Below, one piece after another: positions 15,009 through 26,006 of a stretch of 36,326 bases of DNA (positions within the stretch are counted from its first letter, which is position 1; every line of letters begins with the position of its first letter). Source of the stretch: an uncultured Collinsella sp. (GTDB lineage: Bacteria; Actinomycetota; Coriobacteriia; Coriobacteriales; Coriobacteriaceae). The position numbers and the translations under genes are program-made. The notes beneath the pieces were generated by a model, which saw only the letters and a program-made list of their open reading frames with translations, made no database searches and had not been told where the DNA came from. The DNA lies in assembly GCA_902495355.1 (NCBI GenBank), contig CABUWV010000020.1, forward strand, positions 1 to 36,326, in the 5' to 3' direction.

Positions 15009-17459
15009 TTATATAAGCCCAAAGTGCTCGAGCGCCTTGACGACGCCATCTTTGTCGACCGAGTCGGTGATGTAGTCGGCGCGCTTTTTGAGATAGTCCG
15101 GCGCATTGCCCATGGCGATACCGACATCGACGGCGTTCATCAGCGAGACGTCATTGCTGGCGTCGCCGATGCCGTATACGGTTCCGTGGTGGGGATCGAG
15201 GGCGTCGAGTACAGACTGGATGCCCCCGCGCTTCGTGCATTCGCGTGGCGAGATTTCGGTTACCTCGAGTTCGAGCTCGTTAAAGCACAGCAGCGGCTCA
15301 AGTGCCTTATCTTGAGCGATGCGGTTGGCGAGCGATGTAGACATCAAGATCTTGTAGGCACTGTAATGTTGCAGCTGCGTGACTGCATCGCCCAGGGTGC
15401 GCGCGTATCCGGGAGTATCGGGGGCATCGATACTCATGCGCACGACACCGTTAAGACCCTCGAAGCGGATGACCTCGCCCGACTGCTCAAGATAGGGGGC
15501 AAGGCGCTGCAGCATGCCGGGCGTCATCGCTAAATCGCGAATCACGTGTCCCTCAAGTTCGACATAGCCACCCGCGAGGCAGACGATGCCGGCCCAGGGC
15601 AGCTCGAGCAGCTTTGGATGGATGCAGCTCAGTGTGCGCCCTGTGCAGATAAACGCCATATTGCCCTTGGCAACAAAATCACGGATGGCTTGCGAGACCG
15701 CTTCATTGGGGTAGGGGGAGAGGTCTCGCTCATCCTCGGGGAGCTCTTGGGCGAGTTTGGGATCTTGCCAGGCGAGCGTACCGTCGATGTCGAAGAAGCA
15801 GATGTCGCCGTGCTTATGGGCTGCACTGGCGACAGGGGAGGCTGAGACGATGGGTGCAAACCCCGGCTCGAGACCCATGATCCGGTCAAAATGCTCTTTA
15901 ACGCGGGGAACGGAAATGCCGATGATCACCTGGGCGGTCTTGCCCGTAATGATGAGGCCCTTGGCGCCCACCGCGACAAACGACGCGTTATCTGCAACGA
16001 TGGAGGGGTCTGCGACCTCGACGCGCAGGCGCGTGGCGCAGTTGGTTGCGCCCACGATATTGCCAACGCCACCTAAAAGCTGAATTACCCGCTCAGCGAG
16101 GACGTGATCTTGATTGGATCGACTATTGACCTCGTCATTGGGAGATTGCTCTTTGGCAAAGCCGCTTCCCGTTAAACGATCGATTGCCGCGCGATTGGAG
16201 ACATGATCCTCGCGGCCCGGCGTCTTAAGGTCATAGACCAAGATGAGTGCGCGAAAACTAACAAAAAAGATGAGGCTAAAGGCAAGGCCGATACCGAGCG
16301 CCAAAAGGTAGGAGCCGGCATGCATTCGCATGAGTGGGATGAAGTTGAAGGCCGTCATTTCCATGAGACCGCCTGAGAAGATGCCGACGATACCGAAGAG
16401 GTTCATGGTCATGGCAAGGCAGGAGGATAGGACGGCGTAGAGCAAAAAGAGTCCGGGATAGGTGAACATAAAGAGAAACTCGAGCGGCTCGGTGACGCCG
16501 CAGACCACCGAGGCGACGATGGCGGGCAAAAGGATGGCCTTAAGGCCGGCACGGCGTTCGGGTTTGGCGGTGAAATAGAATGCTGCCGCGATGGCGGGAA
16601 GGCCAAAGAGCTTGCTCCAGCCGGTGGCGGTAAAACCTGCCCAGGGTGCAAGCTCATTCAAAGGGCGCGTGCTATGGGAGAGAATGGGGAGCAGGTTGGT
16701 CCACGTGGCGTAAATACCGTCGTGAATGACCAGATTGTCGTAATAGATGGGCATGTAGAGCAAATGGTGCAAGCCCATGGGTTCGAGCGCGCGTTCCAAA
16801 AACACAAAGACGCCCACGCCGAAGGGACCGACGCCCGCAAGTGCGTGGCGCAGCGTTTCGGTCGCTGCGTATACGAAGGGCACGATGGCGGCCGAGATGG
16901 CGGCAAGGGCGAACACGGCAAAAAAGCTGATGAGGTAGACCAGCGAGGAACCCGAGAAGGTACCGAGCCAATCGGGAACCTTGGCATCGTAGAAGCGGTC
17001 ATGGATGGCGACGACGGTTGCCGACACCGCCAGCGGGCCAATAATGCCGGTGTCGAGTGTCTTGATGCCGTCGATGATGGTGATGCCGCTAGCGGAGGTC
17101 AAAGACGACGGGTACTTAAGTCCAAGGTTGTCTCCGCTCAGCTTGATGATCTCGCTCAAAAAGAAGCAATAGGCAAAATAGGCCACGAGCGCCTCGAAGC
17201 AACAACGTGCAGGTTGCTTTTGGGCAAGGCCGATGGGCAGCGCTACGGCAAAAAGGAGCGGAAGTCGTTTAAAGACCGTCCACGAGCCACGCTGGATGAT
17301 AGTCCAAAAAACGTACCAAGGGGTTCCGTATACGGCGAGGTCGCCGACGATATCCGCAGACGTTGCGAGGGCGGAGACGCCGACCATGAGGCCTGATATA
17401 GAAAACAGCATGGCGGGCGCGAACATTGCCCCGCCAAAGCGTTGGATTTTTTGCAGCAT
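15009..17459 (-). CDS. PTS EIIC-EIIB fused to a HAD (Cof-type) phosphatase
   Basis: An 816-residue fusion. Residues 1 to about 405 are a PTS EIIC membrane domain of the glucose/glucoside superfamily, with about ten hydrophobic segments and GVTEPLEFLFMF. Residues about 450-520 are EIIB, with phosphorylation site C474 in GATNCATRLRV. After a short linker, residues about 550-816 are a HAD hydrolase with motif I FFDIDGT (D557, D559), TGRT, and GDASNDVSLM as the metal motif. The order suggests sugar is imported as a phosphate and then dephosphorylated on the same chain. No EIIA domain is present, so one must come from elsewhere. GAGAGG lies before the ATG. Divergent from a TreR-like GntR gene, which hints at trehalose or another glucoside; the substrate is not proven. 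Confidence 0.88.
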   Translation of the reverse strand: MLQKIQRFGGAMFAPAMLFSISGLMVGVSALATSADIVGDLAVYGTPWYVFWTIIQRGSWTVFKRLPLLFAVALPIGLAQKQPARCCFEALVAYFAYCFFLSEIIKLSGDNLGLKYPSSLTSASGITIIDGIKTLDTGIIGPLAVSATVVAIHDRFYDAKVPDWLGTFSGSSLVYLISFFAVFALAAISAAIVPFVYAATETLRHALAGVGPFGVGVFVFLERALEPMGLHHLLYMPIYYDNLVIHDGIYATWTNLLPILSHSTRPLNELAPWAGFTATGWSKLFGLPAIAAAFYFTAKPERRAGLKAILLPAIVASVVCGVTEPLEFLFMFTYPGLFLLYAVLSSCLAMTMNLFGIVGIFSGGLMEMTAFNFIPLMRMHAGSYLLALGIGLAFSLIFFVSFRALILVYDLKTPGREDHVSNRAAIDRLTGSGFAKEQSPNDEVNSRSNQDHVLAERVIQLLGGVGNIVGATNCATRLRVEVADPSIVADNASFVAVGAKGLIITGKTAQVIIGISVPRVKEHFDRIMGLEPGFAPIVSASPVASAAHKHGDICFFDIDGTLAWQDPKLAQELPEDERDLSPYPNEAVSQAIRDFVAKGNMAFICTGRTLSCIHPKLLELPWAGIVCLAGGYVELEGHVIRDLAMTPGMLQRLAPYLEQSGEVIRFEGLNGVVRMSIDAPDTPGYARTLGDAVTQLQHYSAYKILMSTSLANRIAQDKALEPLLCFNELELEVTEISPRECTKRGGIQSVLDALDPHHGTVYGIGDASNDVSLMNAVDVGIAMGNAPDYLKKRADYITDSVDKDGVVKALEHFGLI

Positions 17460-17502
17460 GTTCTGCCTCTCGACCGTAAGCCCGCCATGTCTGCGGTGGA
17501 AC

Positions 17503-17512
17503 GTTTGAACAA
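17503..17512 (-). promoter_or_regulatory. Candidate GntR operator in the PTS leader
   Basis: TTGTTCAAAC on the minus strand lies just downstream of a possible -10 box TACAAT (17520-17525, minus strand) of the PTS gene. The identical decamer lies upstream of the ABC operon at 18593-18602. Confidence 0.5.
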
Positions 17513-17624
17513 TGAGTTAATTGTAGGGGAGTGAGCGTTCGCCGCATTGATGGTTTTGATTCGAATCGATTGGAGCATCACGGGCGCCGTTGACAGTTAA
17601 TAATCGGTGCTTTGCCGATAGACG

Positions 17625-17634
17625 GTTTAAACAA
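17625..17634. promoter_or_regulatory. Candidate autoregulatory GntR operator GTTTAAAC
   Basis: GTTTAAACAA here fits the GTnTAnAC pattern known for the GntR/HutC subfamily. It lies about 55 bases before the start of the TreR-like gene and upstream of a -10-like TGCTAT (17645-17650). The 11-mer GTTTAAACAAC recurs upstream of malQ. Confidence 0.55.
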
Positions 17635-17686
17635 CCCAAAGAAATGCTATCGTGCCTAGCCATACATATTCATTAGAGGTGAAACA

Positions 17687-18406
17687 ATGCCAAAAGCGAT
17701 ATACGAAGGAATCTACCGAGAAATACGTTCGCGCATCATTAATGGGACCTATGCGTTTCAAGAGATGCTGCCAACCGAAGCCGAGCTGACCGCGGAGTTT
17801 GGCTGCACGCGCAATACCGTTCGACGCGCCTTGAGCATGCTGGCCGACCAGATGTTTGTGCAGCCTATACACGGCAAGGGCGTGCGCGTTATTTGGCTCA
17901 AGGGCGAAACCGACATGCTGGGCGCACTCGAGGAAGTCGAGTCGTTTGGCGAATTTGCAAAGCGCAACAATGCCGTTGCATCGACGGACGTTAAGTCTTT
18001 TGAGCATTTGATTTGCACCGAGCAGCTCTCTCGTCGTCTGGGCTTTAAGGTGGGCGAGGAGTTGATTCGCGTGGTGCGTGTCCGAAGCCTTAACGGCAAT
18101 GCGCGCCAAGTAGACCATGGTTACTTTTTGGAGTCAATCGCCAAGGGCCTGACGCCCGAGATCGCCGCAAAGTCAATTTACGACTATCTGGAGCACAAAC
18201 GCGGCGTCAAGGTGATGGCGAGTCGCCGTACAGTGAGCGTCGAGCTTGCCAACGATGAGGACTGCAGCTATCTTGACCTCGGCAAATACAACTGCGTTGC
18301 CGTCATGGAGAGCCAGTCGTACACCTCGGACGGCATCTTGTTCGAGGTCACGCATGCCCGCACGCATCCCGAGATCTTCCACTACCGCGTCAACTCCAAG
18401 CGATAG
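17687..18406 (+). CDS. TreR-like GntR/HutC transcription regulator
   Basis: A 239-residue repressor. Residues about 5-70 are the GntR winged helix (LPTEAELTAEFGCTRNTVRRAL). Residues about 95-235 are a UTRA ligand-binding domain with SIYDYLE and VDHGYF, resembling the trehalose-operon repressor TreR, which responds to a sugar phosphate. AGAGGTG serves the ATG. It is divergent from the PTS-HAD gene and upstream of the sugar ABC operon. The shared motif TTGTT(C/T)AAAC at its own promoter, the ABC operon and malQ suggests that it controls all of these. The ligand is unknown; trehalose-6-phosphate is only a family-based guess. Confidence 0.88.
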   Translation: MPKAIYEGIYREIRSRIINGTYAFQEMLPTEAELTAEFGCTRNTVRRALSMLADQMFVQPIHGKGVRVIWLKGETDMLGALEEVESFGEFAKRNNAVASTDVKSFEHLICTEQLSRRLGFKVGEELIRVVRVRSLNGNARQVDHGYFLESIAKGLTPEIAAKSIYDYLEHKRGVKVMASRRTVSVELANDEDCSYLDLGKYNCVAVMESQSYTSDGILFEVTHARTHPEIFHYRVNSKR

Positions 18407-18447
18407 CCGGCTAGCTCGCAGCCTGACGAGACTCATGCCCTCAAAGC

Positions 18448-18496
18448 GAAAGCGCCCGGTCAAACCGACGATGCATCGGTTTGACCGGGCGCTTTC
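18448..18496 (+). terminator. Long-stem terminator after the TreR-like gene
   Basis: A perfect 21-bp inverted repeat (18448-18468 with 18476-18496) with a 7-base loop. The end is T-rich (GCTTTC) but lacks a pure T run; it probably works as a terminator or RNA end stabiliser between regulator and ABC operon. Confidence 0.75.
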
Positions 18497-18512
18497 TCCG
18501 CATTCGATAACA

Positions 18513-18607
18513 AATAATTGTTTATACAAAACTTGTCAAGTATCAAGTTGAAATTACCGTTCACCGAAGTTTTTCTACCGCTCTAGTAATACTTGTTCAA
18601 ACAAGTA
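18513..18607 (+). promoter_or_regulatory. Operator cluster upstream of the sugar ABC operon
   Basis: A perfect palindrome TACTTGTT-CA-AACAAGTA lies at 18590-18607 and contains TTGTTCAAAC. Upstream are TTGTTTATACAA (about 18519) and further ACTTG/CAAGT half-sites between about 18530 and 18550. The cluster sits 100-200 bases before the binding-protein gene. The exact promoter is unclear to me. Confidence 0.6.
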
Positions 18608-18712
18608 GCCAAATAGCGTATCGTACAAATCAGCAAAAGGGGCAAAGTCCCCGAGCCAATCTCCGAAGGCGGCGGCAAAGGGTGCCGCCACGGTGTGAAA
18701 GGGTGGATTGTA

Positions 18713-20029
18713 ATGAAGAACGAAATGAGCAGAAGGCAGTTCCTGGGCTTTGCTGGTTCCGCGGCTGCGGTTCTTGGTCTGGGCCTCGTGGGCTGCGGTG
18801 GCTCCGCCGGCTCCGGCTCCTCTGCTTCTGGTGACGCTGCCGAGGTCTACTTTCTCCAATTCAAGCCCGAGGTCGACAAGGAGTGGAAGGAGATCGCCAA
18901 GGCGTACAAGAAGGAGAAGGGCGTCGAGGTCAAGATCGTGACCGCCGCCTCCAACACCTACGAGGAGAAGCTCAAGTCCGAGATGTCCAAGAGCTCCGCT
19001 CCGACCCTGTTCCAGGTCAACGGCCCCACCGGTCTTAAGAACTGGAAGGATTACTGCGCCGACCTGTCCGATACCAAGCTCCGCGGTGAGCTCATCGACG
19101 ACTCCTTGGCTCTGCAGTCCGACGGCAAGGATCTGGGTATCGACTGGGTCCAGGAGAGCTACGGCATCATCTACAACAAGCAGCTGCTCGAGAAGGCTGG
19201 CTACAAGGCCGAGGACATCAACTCCTTCGACAAGCTGAAGGCTTGTGCCGACGACATCCAGGCCCGCAAGGACGAGCTTGGCGTTGAGGGCGCCTTCACT
19301 TCCGCCGGCATGGACGACTCCTCCAGCTGGCGCTACACCACCCACCTCGCCAACCTCCCGCTCTACTACGAGTTCGAGAAGGAGCACAACCAGGAGGACG
19401 ACGAGATCAAGGGCGAGTATCTCGACAACTTCAAGCAGATTTTCGACCTGTACATCACCGACTCCACCTGCGATCCTTCGCAGCTTGCCTCCAAGACCGG
19501 CGACGACGCTACCAACGAGTTCGCAACCGGGAAGGCCGTCTTCTATCAGAACGGTTCTTGGGCCTACGCCGACCTCACCAAGGCCGGCATGACCGATGAC
19601 CAGCTCGGCATGCTGCCGATCTACATCGGCGTCGACGGCGAGGAGAACCAGGGCCTGTGCTCCGGCGGCGAGAACTACTGGTGCGTGAGCTCCCAGGCTT
19701 CCGAGGATGCCCAGAAGGCCACCGAGGACTTCATGTACTGGTGCGTCACCGCTGACACCCCGACCAGCATCATCGCCGACAAGATGGGTCTGACCGCTCC
19801 GTTCAAGAGCGCCAAGGAGACCACCAACGTCTTCTCGCAGCAGGCCGTTGCCATGGCCAAGGACGGCAAGAAGACCGTCGCTTGGGACTTCGTCTACATC
19901 CCCTCTGAGGAGTGGAAGAAGAACCTCAAGCAGGCTCTGATCGCCTATGCTGCCGACAACAGCAAGTGGGACGGCGTCAAGAACGCCTTCGTCGATGGTT
20001 GGAAGACCGAGAAGGCTGCTTCCGAGTAA
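18713..20029 (+). CDS. Sugar ABC transporter substrate-binding lipoprotein (Tat signal)
   Basis: Captures an oligosaccharide, likely maltodextrin, outside the membrane for the adjacent permeases. The 438 residues start with a twin-arginine signal SRRQFLGF and a lipobox LVGC, so C28 would be lipidated. A Ser/Gly spacer follows, then a family 1 extracellular binding protein fold with DWVQESYGIIYNKQLLEKAGY, common in this family. ATG 18713 with GAAAGGG upstream is preferred over the GTG at 18695. Codon use is strongly C-ending, suggesting very high expression relative to the permeases. A GC-rich hairpin separates it from the permease genes. Substrate is inferred from glgP and malQ nearby. Confidence 0.9.
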   Translation: MKNEMSRRQFLGFAGSAAAVLGLGLVGCGGSAGSGSSASGDAAEVYFLQFKPEVDKEWKEIAKAYKKEKGVEVKIVTAASNTYEEKLKSEMSKSSAPTLFQVNGPTGLKNWKDYCADLSDTKLRGELIDDSLALQSDGKDLGIDWVQESYGIIYNKQLLEKAGYKAEDINSFDKLKACADDIQARKDELGVEGAFTSAGMDDSSSWRYTTHLANLPLYYEFEKEHNQEDDEIKGEYLDNFKQIFDLYITDSTCDPSQLASKTGDDATNEFATGKAVFYQNGSWAYADLTKAGMTDDQLGMLPIYIGVDGEENQGLCSGGENYWCVSSQASEDAQKATEDFMYWCVTADTPTSIIADKMGLTAPFKSAKETTNVFSQQAVAMAKDGKKTVAWDFVYIPSEEWKKNLKQALIAYAADNSKWDGVKNAFVDGWKTEKAASE

Positions 20030-20060
20030 GTAGTTGCTGCCCAAGCTATCTGATTAGCGA

Positions 20061-20096
20061 CAGGGGGCGGGCAGACGTTGGTTTGCCCGCCCCCTG
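20061..20096 (+). terminator. Intercistronic hairpin between binding protein and permeases
   Basis: A perfect 13-bp stem CAGGGGGCGGGCA/TGCCCGCCCCCTG with a 10-base loop and no T run. Such hairpins commonly protect or partially end the binding-protein transcript, giving more binding protein than permease; this is inferred here. Confidence 0.75.
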
Positions 20097-20116
20097 CATA
20101 TTGAAAGGACCCTTCT

Positions 20117-20971
20117 ATGGGCAAAGCACTCAAGCGCTGGTGGCCGCTCTTTATGCTGCCCACGTGTCTGGCGTTTATGATCGGGTTCGTGATCCCCTTT
20201 ATCCAGGGTTTCTATCTCTCGTTCTGCCAGTTTATTACCATCAACAACACGCACTTTGTCGGTATCGAGAACTACGTGCGCGCACTGTCCGATCCGCAGT
20301 TTGCCACGTCGTTCTTCTTTACCGTGGCGTTTGCCTTCCTGTCGACGGTGCTCATCAACGTGATTGCCCTCGCCATCGCGCAGGCGCTCACCCGCAAAGC
20401 GCTCAAGGGCACCAACATCTTCCGTACGATCTTCTTTATGCCTAACCTGATCGGCGGCATCGTGCTGGGCTACATTTGGCAGATTCTGATCAACTGCCTG
20501 CTCTCCAACGTGGGTGCCCAGCTCATCGCCCTTAACTCTGCTGCTGGCTTCTGGGGCCTTATCATCCTGACCCTGTGGCAGCAGGTCGGCTACATGATGA
20601 TCATCTACATCGCTGGTCTGCAGTCCATTCCGTCCGACTACATCGAGGCCGCCAAGGTCGACGGTGCCACGGCATGGCAGACGTTTTGGAAGGTTAAGAT
20701 CCCTAACCTGATGCCGACCATCACCATCTGCCTGTTCCTGTCCATCACCAACGGCTTTAAGCTGTTCGACCAGAACCTCGCCCTTACCGGCGGCGCCCCC
20801 GCGCACTCCACCGAGATGCTCGCCCTGAACATCTACAACACGTTCTATTCGCGTGCCGGTATCGCATGGCAGGGCATTGGCCAGGCCAAGGCAGTCATCT
20901 TCTGCATCCTGGTCGTAGCCATCTCCATGATTCAGCTTAAGGCCACGAGGTCCAAGGAGGTGCAGCAGTAA
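20117..20971 (+). CDS. Sugar ABC transporter permease (MalF/UgpA type)
   Basis: One of two membrane subunits of the importer. The 284 residues form about six membrane helices, and the EAA loop that contacts the ATPase is YIEAAKVDGATAWQTFWKVKIPNL at about 174-197. GAAAGGA precedes the ATG. The stop overlaps the next start in TAATG, so the two permeases are translationally coupled and presumably made 1:1. Confidence 0.92.
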   Translation: MGKALKRWWPLFMLPTCLAFMIGFVIPFIQGFYLSFCQFITINNTHFVGIENYVRALSDPQFATSFFFTVAFAFLSTVLINVIALAIAQALTRKALKGTNIFRTIFFMPNLIGGIVLGYIWQILINCLLSNVGAQLIALNSAAGFWGLIILTLWQQVGYMMIIYIAGLQSIPSDYIEAAKVDGATAWQTFWKVKIPNLMPTITICLFLSITNGFKLFDQNLALTGGAPAHSTEMLALNIYNTFYSRAGIAWQGIGQAKAVIFCILVVAISMIQLKATRSKEVQQ

Positions 20972-21810
20972 TGAAACGCGATAAGGTTATCAACCGCGCG
21001 CTCTCAATCTTCTTTACGATTCTGTCGCTCGCGTGGATCTACCCCGTGTTCATGATTGCGCTCAATTCCTTTAAAAAGGCAACTGCAATCAGCACCACCA
21101 CGGCATTCGATCTGCTCACGCCCGAGACGTTCAACGGTCTCGCAAACTACATGCATGCCCTTAACGAGCAGGGCTTTGCCTCGGCATTTATGTACTCGCT
21201 CATCATCACGGTCACGTCGGTCGTGCTGATTCTGGTGTGCTGCTCCATGTGTGCTTGGTACGTAGTGCGCGTCAACAGCAAGATCTCGAACTTCTTCTAT
21301 TACCTGTTCGTCTTCTCGATGGTCGTGCCCTTCCAGATGCTCATGTTCACGCTGTCCAATTTGGCGGACCGCATCGGCTTCAACACGCCGTTCAACATCT
21401 GCTTTATCTACCTCGGCTTTGGCGCGGGCCTGGCGGTCTTTATGTTCGCCGGCTTTGTAAAGAACATCCCGCTCGAGATCGAAGAGGCGGCCATGATCGA
21501 CGGCTGCAACCCGGTCCAGGTGTTCTTTAAGATCGTCCTTCCCATCATGAAGCCCACCTATCTTTCGGTCGGCATCCTCGAGACCATGTGGGTCTGGAAC
21601 GACTATCTGCTGCCCTACCTCACTCTCGACTCCACCAAGTACAAGACCATTCCTATCTTGATCCAGTACTTCCGCGGCGGCTACGGCCACGTCGAGCTCG
21701 GCCCCATGATGGCCTGCATCATGATGGTCGTTATCCCCATCGTCATCATGTACATCCTCTGCCAGAAGTACATCATCGACGGCGTGGTGGCAGGTGCCGT
21801 CAAGGGCTGA
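20971..21810 (+). CDS. Sugar ABC transporter permease (MalG/UgpE type)
   Basis: Second membrane subunit of the importer, 279 residues with about six helices. The EAA loop is IEEAAMIDGCNPVQVFFKIVLPIMK at about 169-193. It begins in the TAATG overlap with the preceding permease and is followed by the ATPase gene after 67 bases. It has the usual length and intact motifs. Confidence 0.92.
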   Translation: MKRDKVINRALSIFFTILSLAWIYPVFMIALNSFKKATAISTTTAFDLLTPETFNGLANYMHALNEQGFASAFMYSLIITVTSVVLILVCCSMCAWYVVRVNSKISNFFYYLFVFSMVVPFQMLMFTLSNLADRIGFNTPFNICFIYLGFGAGLAVFMFAGFVKNIPLEIEEAAMIDGCNPVQVFFKIVLPIMKPTYLSVGILETMWVWNDYLLPYLTLDSTKYKTIPILIQYFRGGYGHVELGPMMACIMMVVIPIVIMYILCQKYIIDGVVAGAVKG

Positions 21811-21877
21811 TGCCGTAACTGTTTTGCAAGTTTCTGCGGCGCCCTCAACATGGTGCCGCATATCGAAAGGTAAAGAC

Positions 21878-23077
21878 ATGGCCGAGATCGTTCTCAAACA
21901 TGTTCAGAAGGTGTATCCCAACACCGAGTCCAAAAAGAAGGGCTTCTTTGGCAAAAAGAAGAAGACCGAGGAGAAGAAGCACAACCTCAAGGTTACCGAG
22001 GATGGCGTGCTCGCTGTTGAGGACTTTAACCTCACCGTTCACGACCAGGAGTTCGTCGTCCTCGTTGGCCCGTCTGGCTGCGGTAAGTCCACGACGATGC
22101 GCATGGTCGCCGGCCTGGAGGACATTACCTCGGGCGACGTGCTCATCGACGGCAAGCGGGTCAACGACGTGGCGCCCAAGGACCGCGACATCGCCATGGT
22201 GTTCCAGAGCTACGCTCTGTACCCCAACATGACGGTGTACGAGAACATGGCGTTTACGCTTGAGCTCAAGAAGGTCTCCAAGGACGAGATCGACCGTAAG
22301 GTTCGCTCCGCTGCCGAGATCCTGGGTATTACCGAGTACCTCGACCGTAAGCCCAAGGCGCTTTCGGGCGGCCAGCGTCAGCGTGTCGCTATCGGCCGCG
22401 CCATCGTGCGTGACCCCAAGGTCTTCCTGATGGACGAGCCGCTGTCCAACCTGGACGCCAAGCTTCGTAACCAGATGCGTGCCGAGCTCATCAAGCTGCG
22501 CCACGAGATCAAGGGCACGTTCATCTACGTCACTCACGACCAGACCGAGGCCATGACCCTTGGCGACCGCATCGTGGTCATGAAGGACGGCGTCGTCCAG
22601 CAGATCGCCACGCCGCAGGAGGTCTTCAACCATCCCGCGAACATCTTCGTCGCCGGCTTCATCGGCGTGCCGCAGATGAACTTCTTCGATGCCCAGCTGG
22701 TGCGCTCGGGCAACGGCTTTACCGTCAAGACCGAGGACATGAACGTTGCTCTCGCCCCCGAGACCTGCGCTCAACTCGCTCTTAACTGGGACGGCGGCGA
22801 CGTGAAGGAGATCACGGCCGGCGTGCGCCCCGAGCAGATCCTGCTTGCCGACAAGGGCGAGGAGGGTGCGCTCCAGGGTACCGTCGAGGTGACCGAGCTC
22901 ATGGGTTCGACCGAGCACGTCCACGTGACCGCCCCCGACGGCCAGTTTGTCCTGATTATCCCCGTCGTCGACCTCGAGGCCAAGGGCGCGCTCAAGGCTG
23001 GCGACACCATCTGGTTCAAGTTCGAGAAGAACGCGACCCATCTCTTCGATAAGGTGTCTGGCAAGAACCTTATCTAG
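21878..23077 (+). CDS. MsmK/MalK/UgpC-type ABC ATPase with Lys-rich N-terminal insert
   Basis: Energises the sugar importer. Walker A GPSGCGKST at 64-72, Q-loop, signature LSGGQRQR and Walker B VFLMDEPLSNLD are intact, and the C-terminal TOBE/OB-fold region (about 240-399) is that of MalK-type ATPases shared by CUT1 importers. The start is ATG 21878, with GAAAGG upstream; the longer reading frame to 21794 has no ribosome site. Residues about 16-43 are an extra lysine-rich segment (11 Lys between 19 and 38) inserted between the first strand VYP and AVEDFNL, where the family normally has only a few residues. Importer operon context is clear. Confidence 0.94.
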   Translation: MAEIVLKHVQKVYPNTESKKKGFFGKKKKTEEKKHNLKVTEDGVLAVEDFNLTVHDQEFVVLVGPSGCGKSTTMRMVAGLEDITSGDVLIDGKRVNDVAPKDRDIAMVFQSYALYPNMTVYENMAFTLELKKVSKDEIDRKVRSAAEILGITEYLDRKPKALSGGQRQRVAIGRAIVRDPKVFLMDEPLSNLDAKLRNQMRAELIKLRHEIKGTFIYVTHDQTEAMTLGDRIVVMKDGVVQQIATPQEVFNHPANIFVAGFIGVPQMNFFDAQLVRSGNGFTVKTEDMNVALAPETCAQLALNWDGGDVKEITAGVRPEQILLADKGEEGALQGTVEVTELMGSTEHVHVTAPDGQFVLIIPVVDLEAKGALKAGDTIWFKFEKNATHLFDKVSGKNLI

Positions 23078-23145
23078 GCCCGGTGCATCCAGGCCCTCCC
23101 TTTGGGCGACTGCGGTATTGCCATCCTTTTGCCGCGGTCACATAT

Positions 23146-23189
23146 AAGGCTCCCCTCCCGTCCGCTGGGCGAGAGGGGGGCCTTTCTTT
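23146..23189 (+). terminator. Terminator of the sugar ABC operon
   Basis: AAGGCTCCCCTC pairs with GAGGGGGGCCTT (one mismatch or bulge) and is followed by TCTTTG. It closes the ABC operon before the tandem repeat array. Confidence 0.8.
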
Positions 23190-23200
23190 GTGTTGGGGTT

Positions 23201-23520
23201 GTCCATCTGCCAGTTTGTCTTGATTTGTAACAGGAAGAGGGGCAAATTGGGTCTAGATGTTACAGATCAAGACAGCGTCGAGTTGCCTGTCCTTTCATCT
23301 CTACCTGTAACACGAAGGACTGATTTCGGCAGTTACCTGTTACAGATTGAGATTGTTTTAGCCGCCTTGCCCGTCTGTCTCATTCTGTAACAGGTAGACC
23401 CGATTCCGGCGGTTATCTGTTACAGATTGAGACAGTTCATCGGGGCAATTTCGTTTATCTAGATTTGTAACAGGTAGACTCAATTTTGCCGGCTAGATGT
23501 TACAGACCGAGATTGTTTGG
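23201..23520. repeat. Four tandem 80-bp palindromic units
   Basis: TGTAAC occurs at 23226, 23306, 23386 and 23466, and TGTTACAG at 23258, 23338, 23418 and 23498: an exact 80-base period for both. Within each unit the two boxes are arms of one hairpin, and the flanks also pair (for example TGTCTTGAT with ATCAAGACA in unit 1, TGTCTCATT with ATTGAGACA in unit 3). Loops are 25-26 bases and differ between units but keep some inner pairing. The array lies between convergent operons, with a terminator on each side. No ORF of note covers it. Its function is unknown. Confidence 0.9.
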
Positions 23521-23551
23521 TCGAGGCAGGCCACGGGCAACACAGGGACAC

Positions 23552-23585
23552 AAAAAACGGAGCCGCGTTGCCGCGACTCCGTTTT
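23552..23585 (-). terminator. Terminator of glgP (bidirectional)
   Basis: AAAACGGAGCCGCG and CGCGACTCCGTTTT pair with a single mismatch around TTGC. On the minus strand the T run ends the malQ-glgP transcript; the plus strand also carries TTTT, so it may act both ways. Confidence 0.9.
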
Positions 23586-23610
23586 CAAGAGGATGGGTAA
23601 GGGAAGCGAA

Positions 23611-25878
<2,268 letters not shown>

Positions 25879-25924
25879 GTTTTCTCCTGTGATGGGTTGT
25901 TTCATGTCTGCAATTCATAAGAAG

Positions 25925-25958
25925 CCCGCGCGAGGGGATTGGGGTGGCCTCGCGCGGG
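25925..25958 (-). terminator. Hairpin between malQ and glgP
   Basis: An 11-bp GC stem (25925-25935 with 25948-25958) lies between the two genes and is followed on the minus strand by CTTCTT. It may partly end the malQ transcript or stabilise it; glgP may then be read through or have its own promoter. Confidence 0.65.
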
Positions 25959-26006
25959 AAAAGCAAGCGCGTCCGCACGGTGGGGAGGGGTCGGGCGCGG
26001 TAGCTC

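Noticed and set aside
18575..20044. Minus-strand open frame of 489 codons opposite the binding-protein gene
   Set aside because: Leu/Val/Gly-rich shadow of strongly biased codons in the real gene; no family features and no ribosome site.
23201..23520. CRISPR array
   Set aside because: The repeats are diverged, the 80-base unit has no identical repeat with unique spacers, and no cas genes are in the window.
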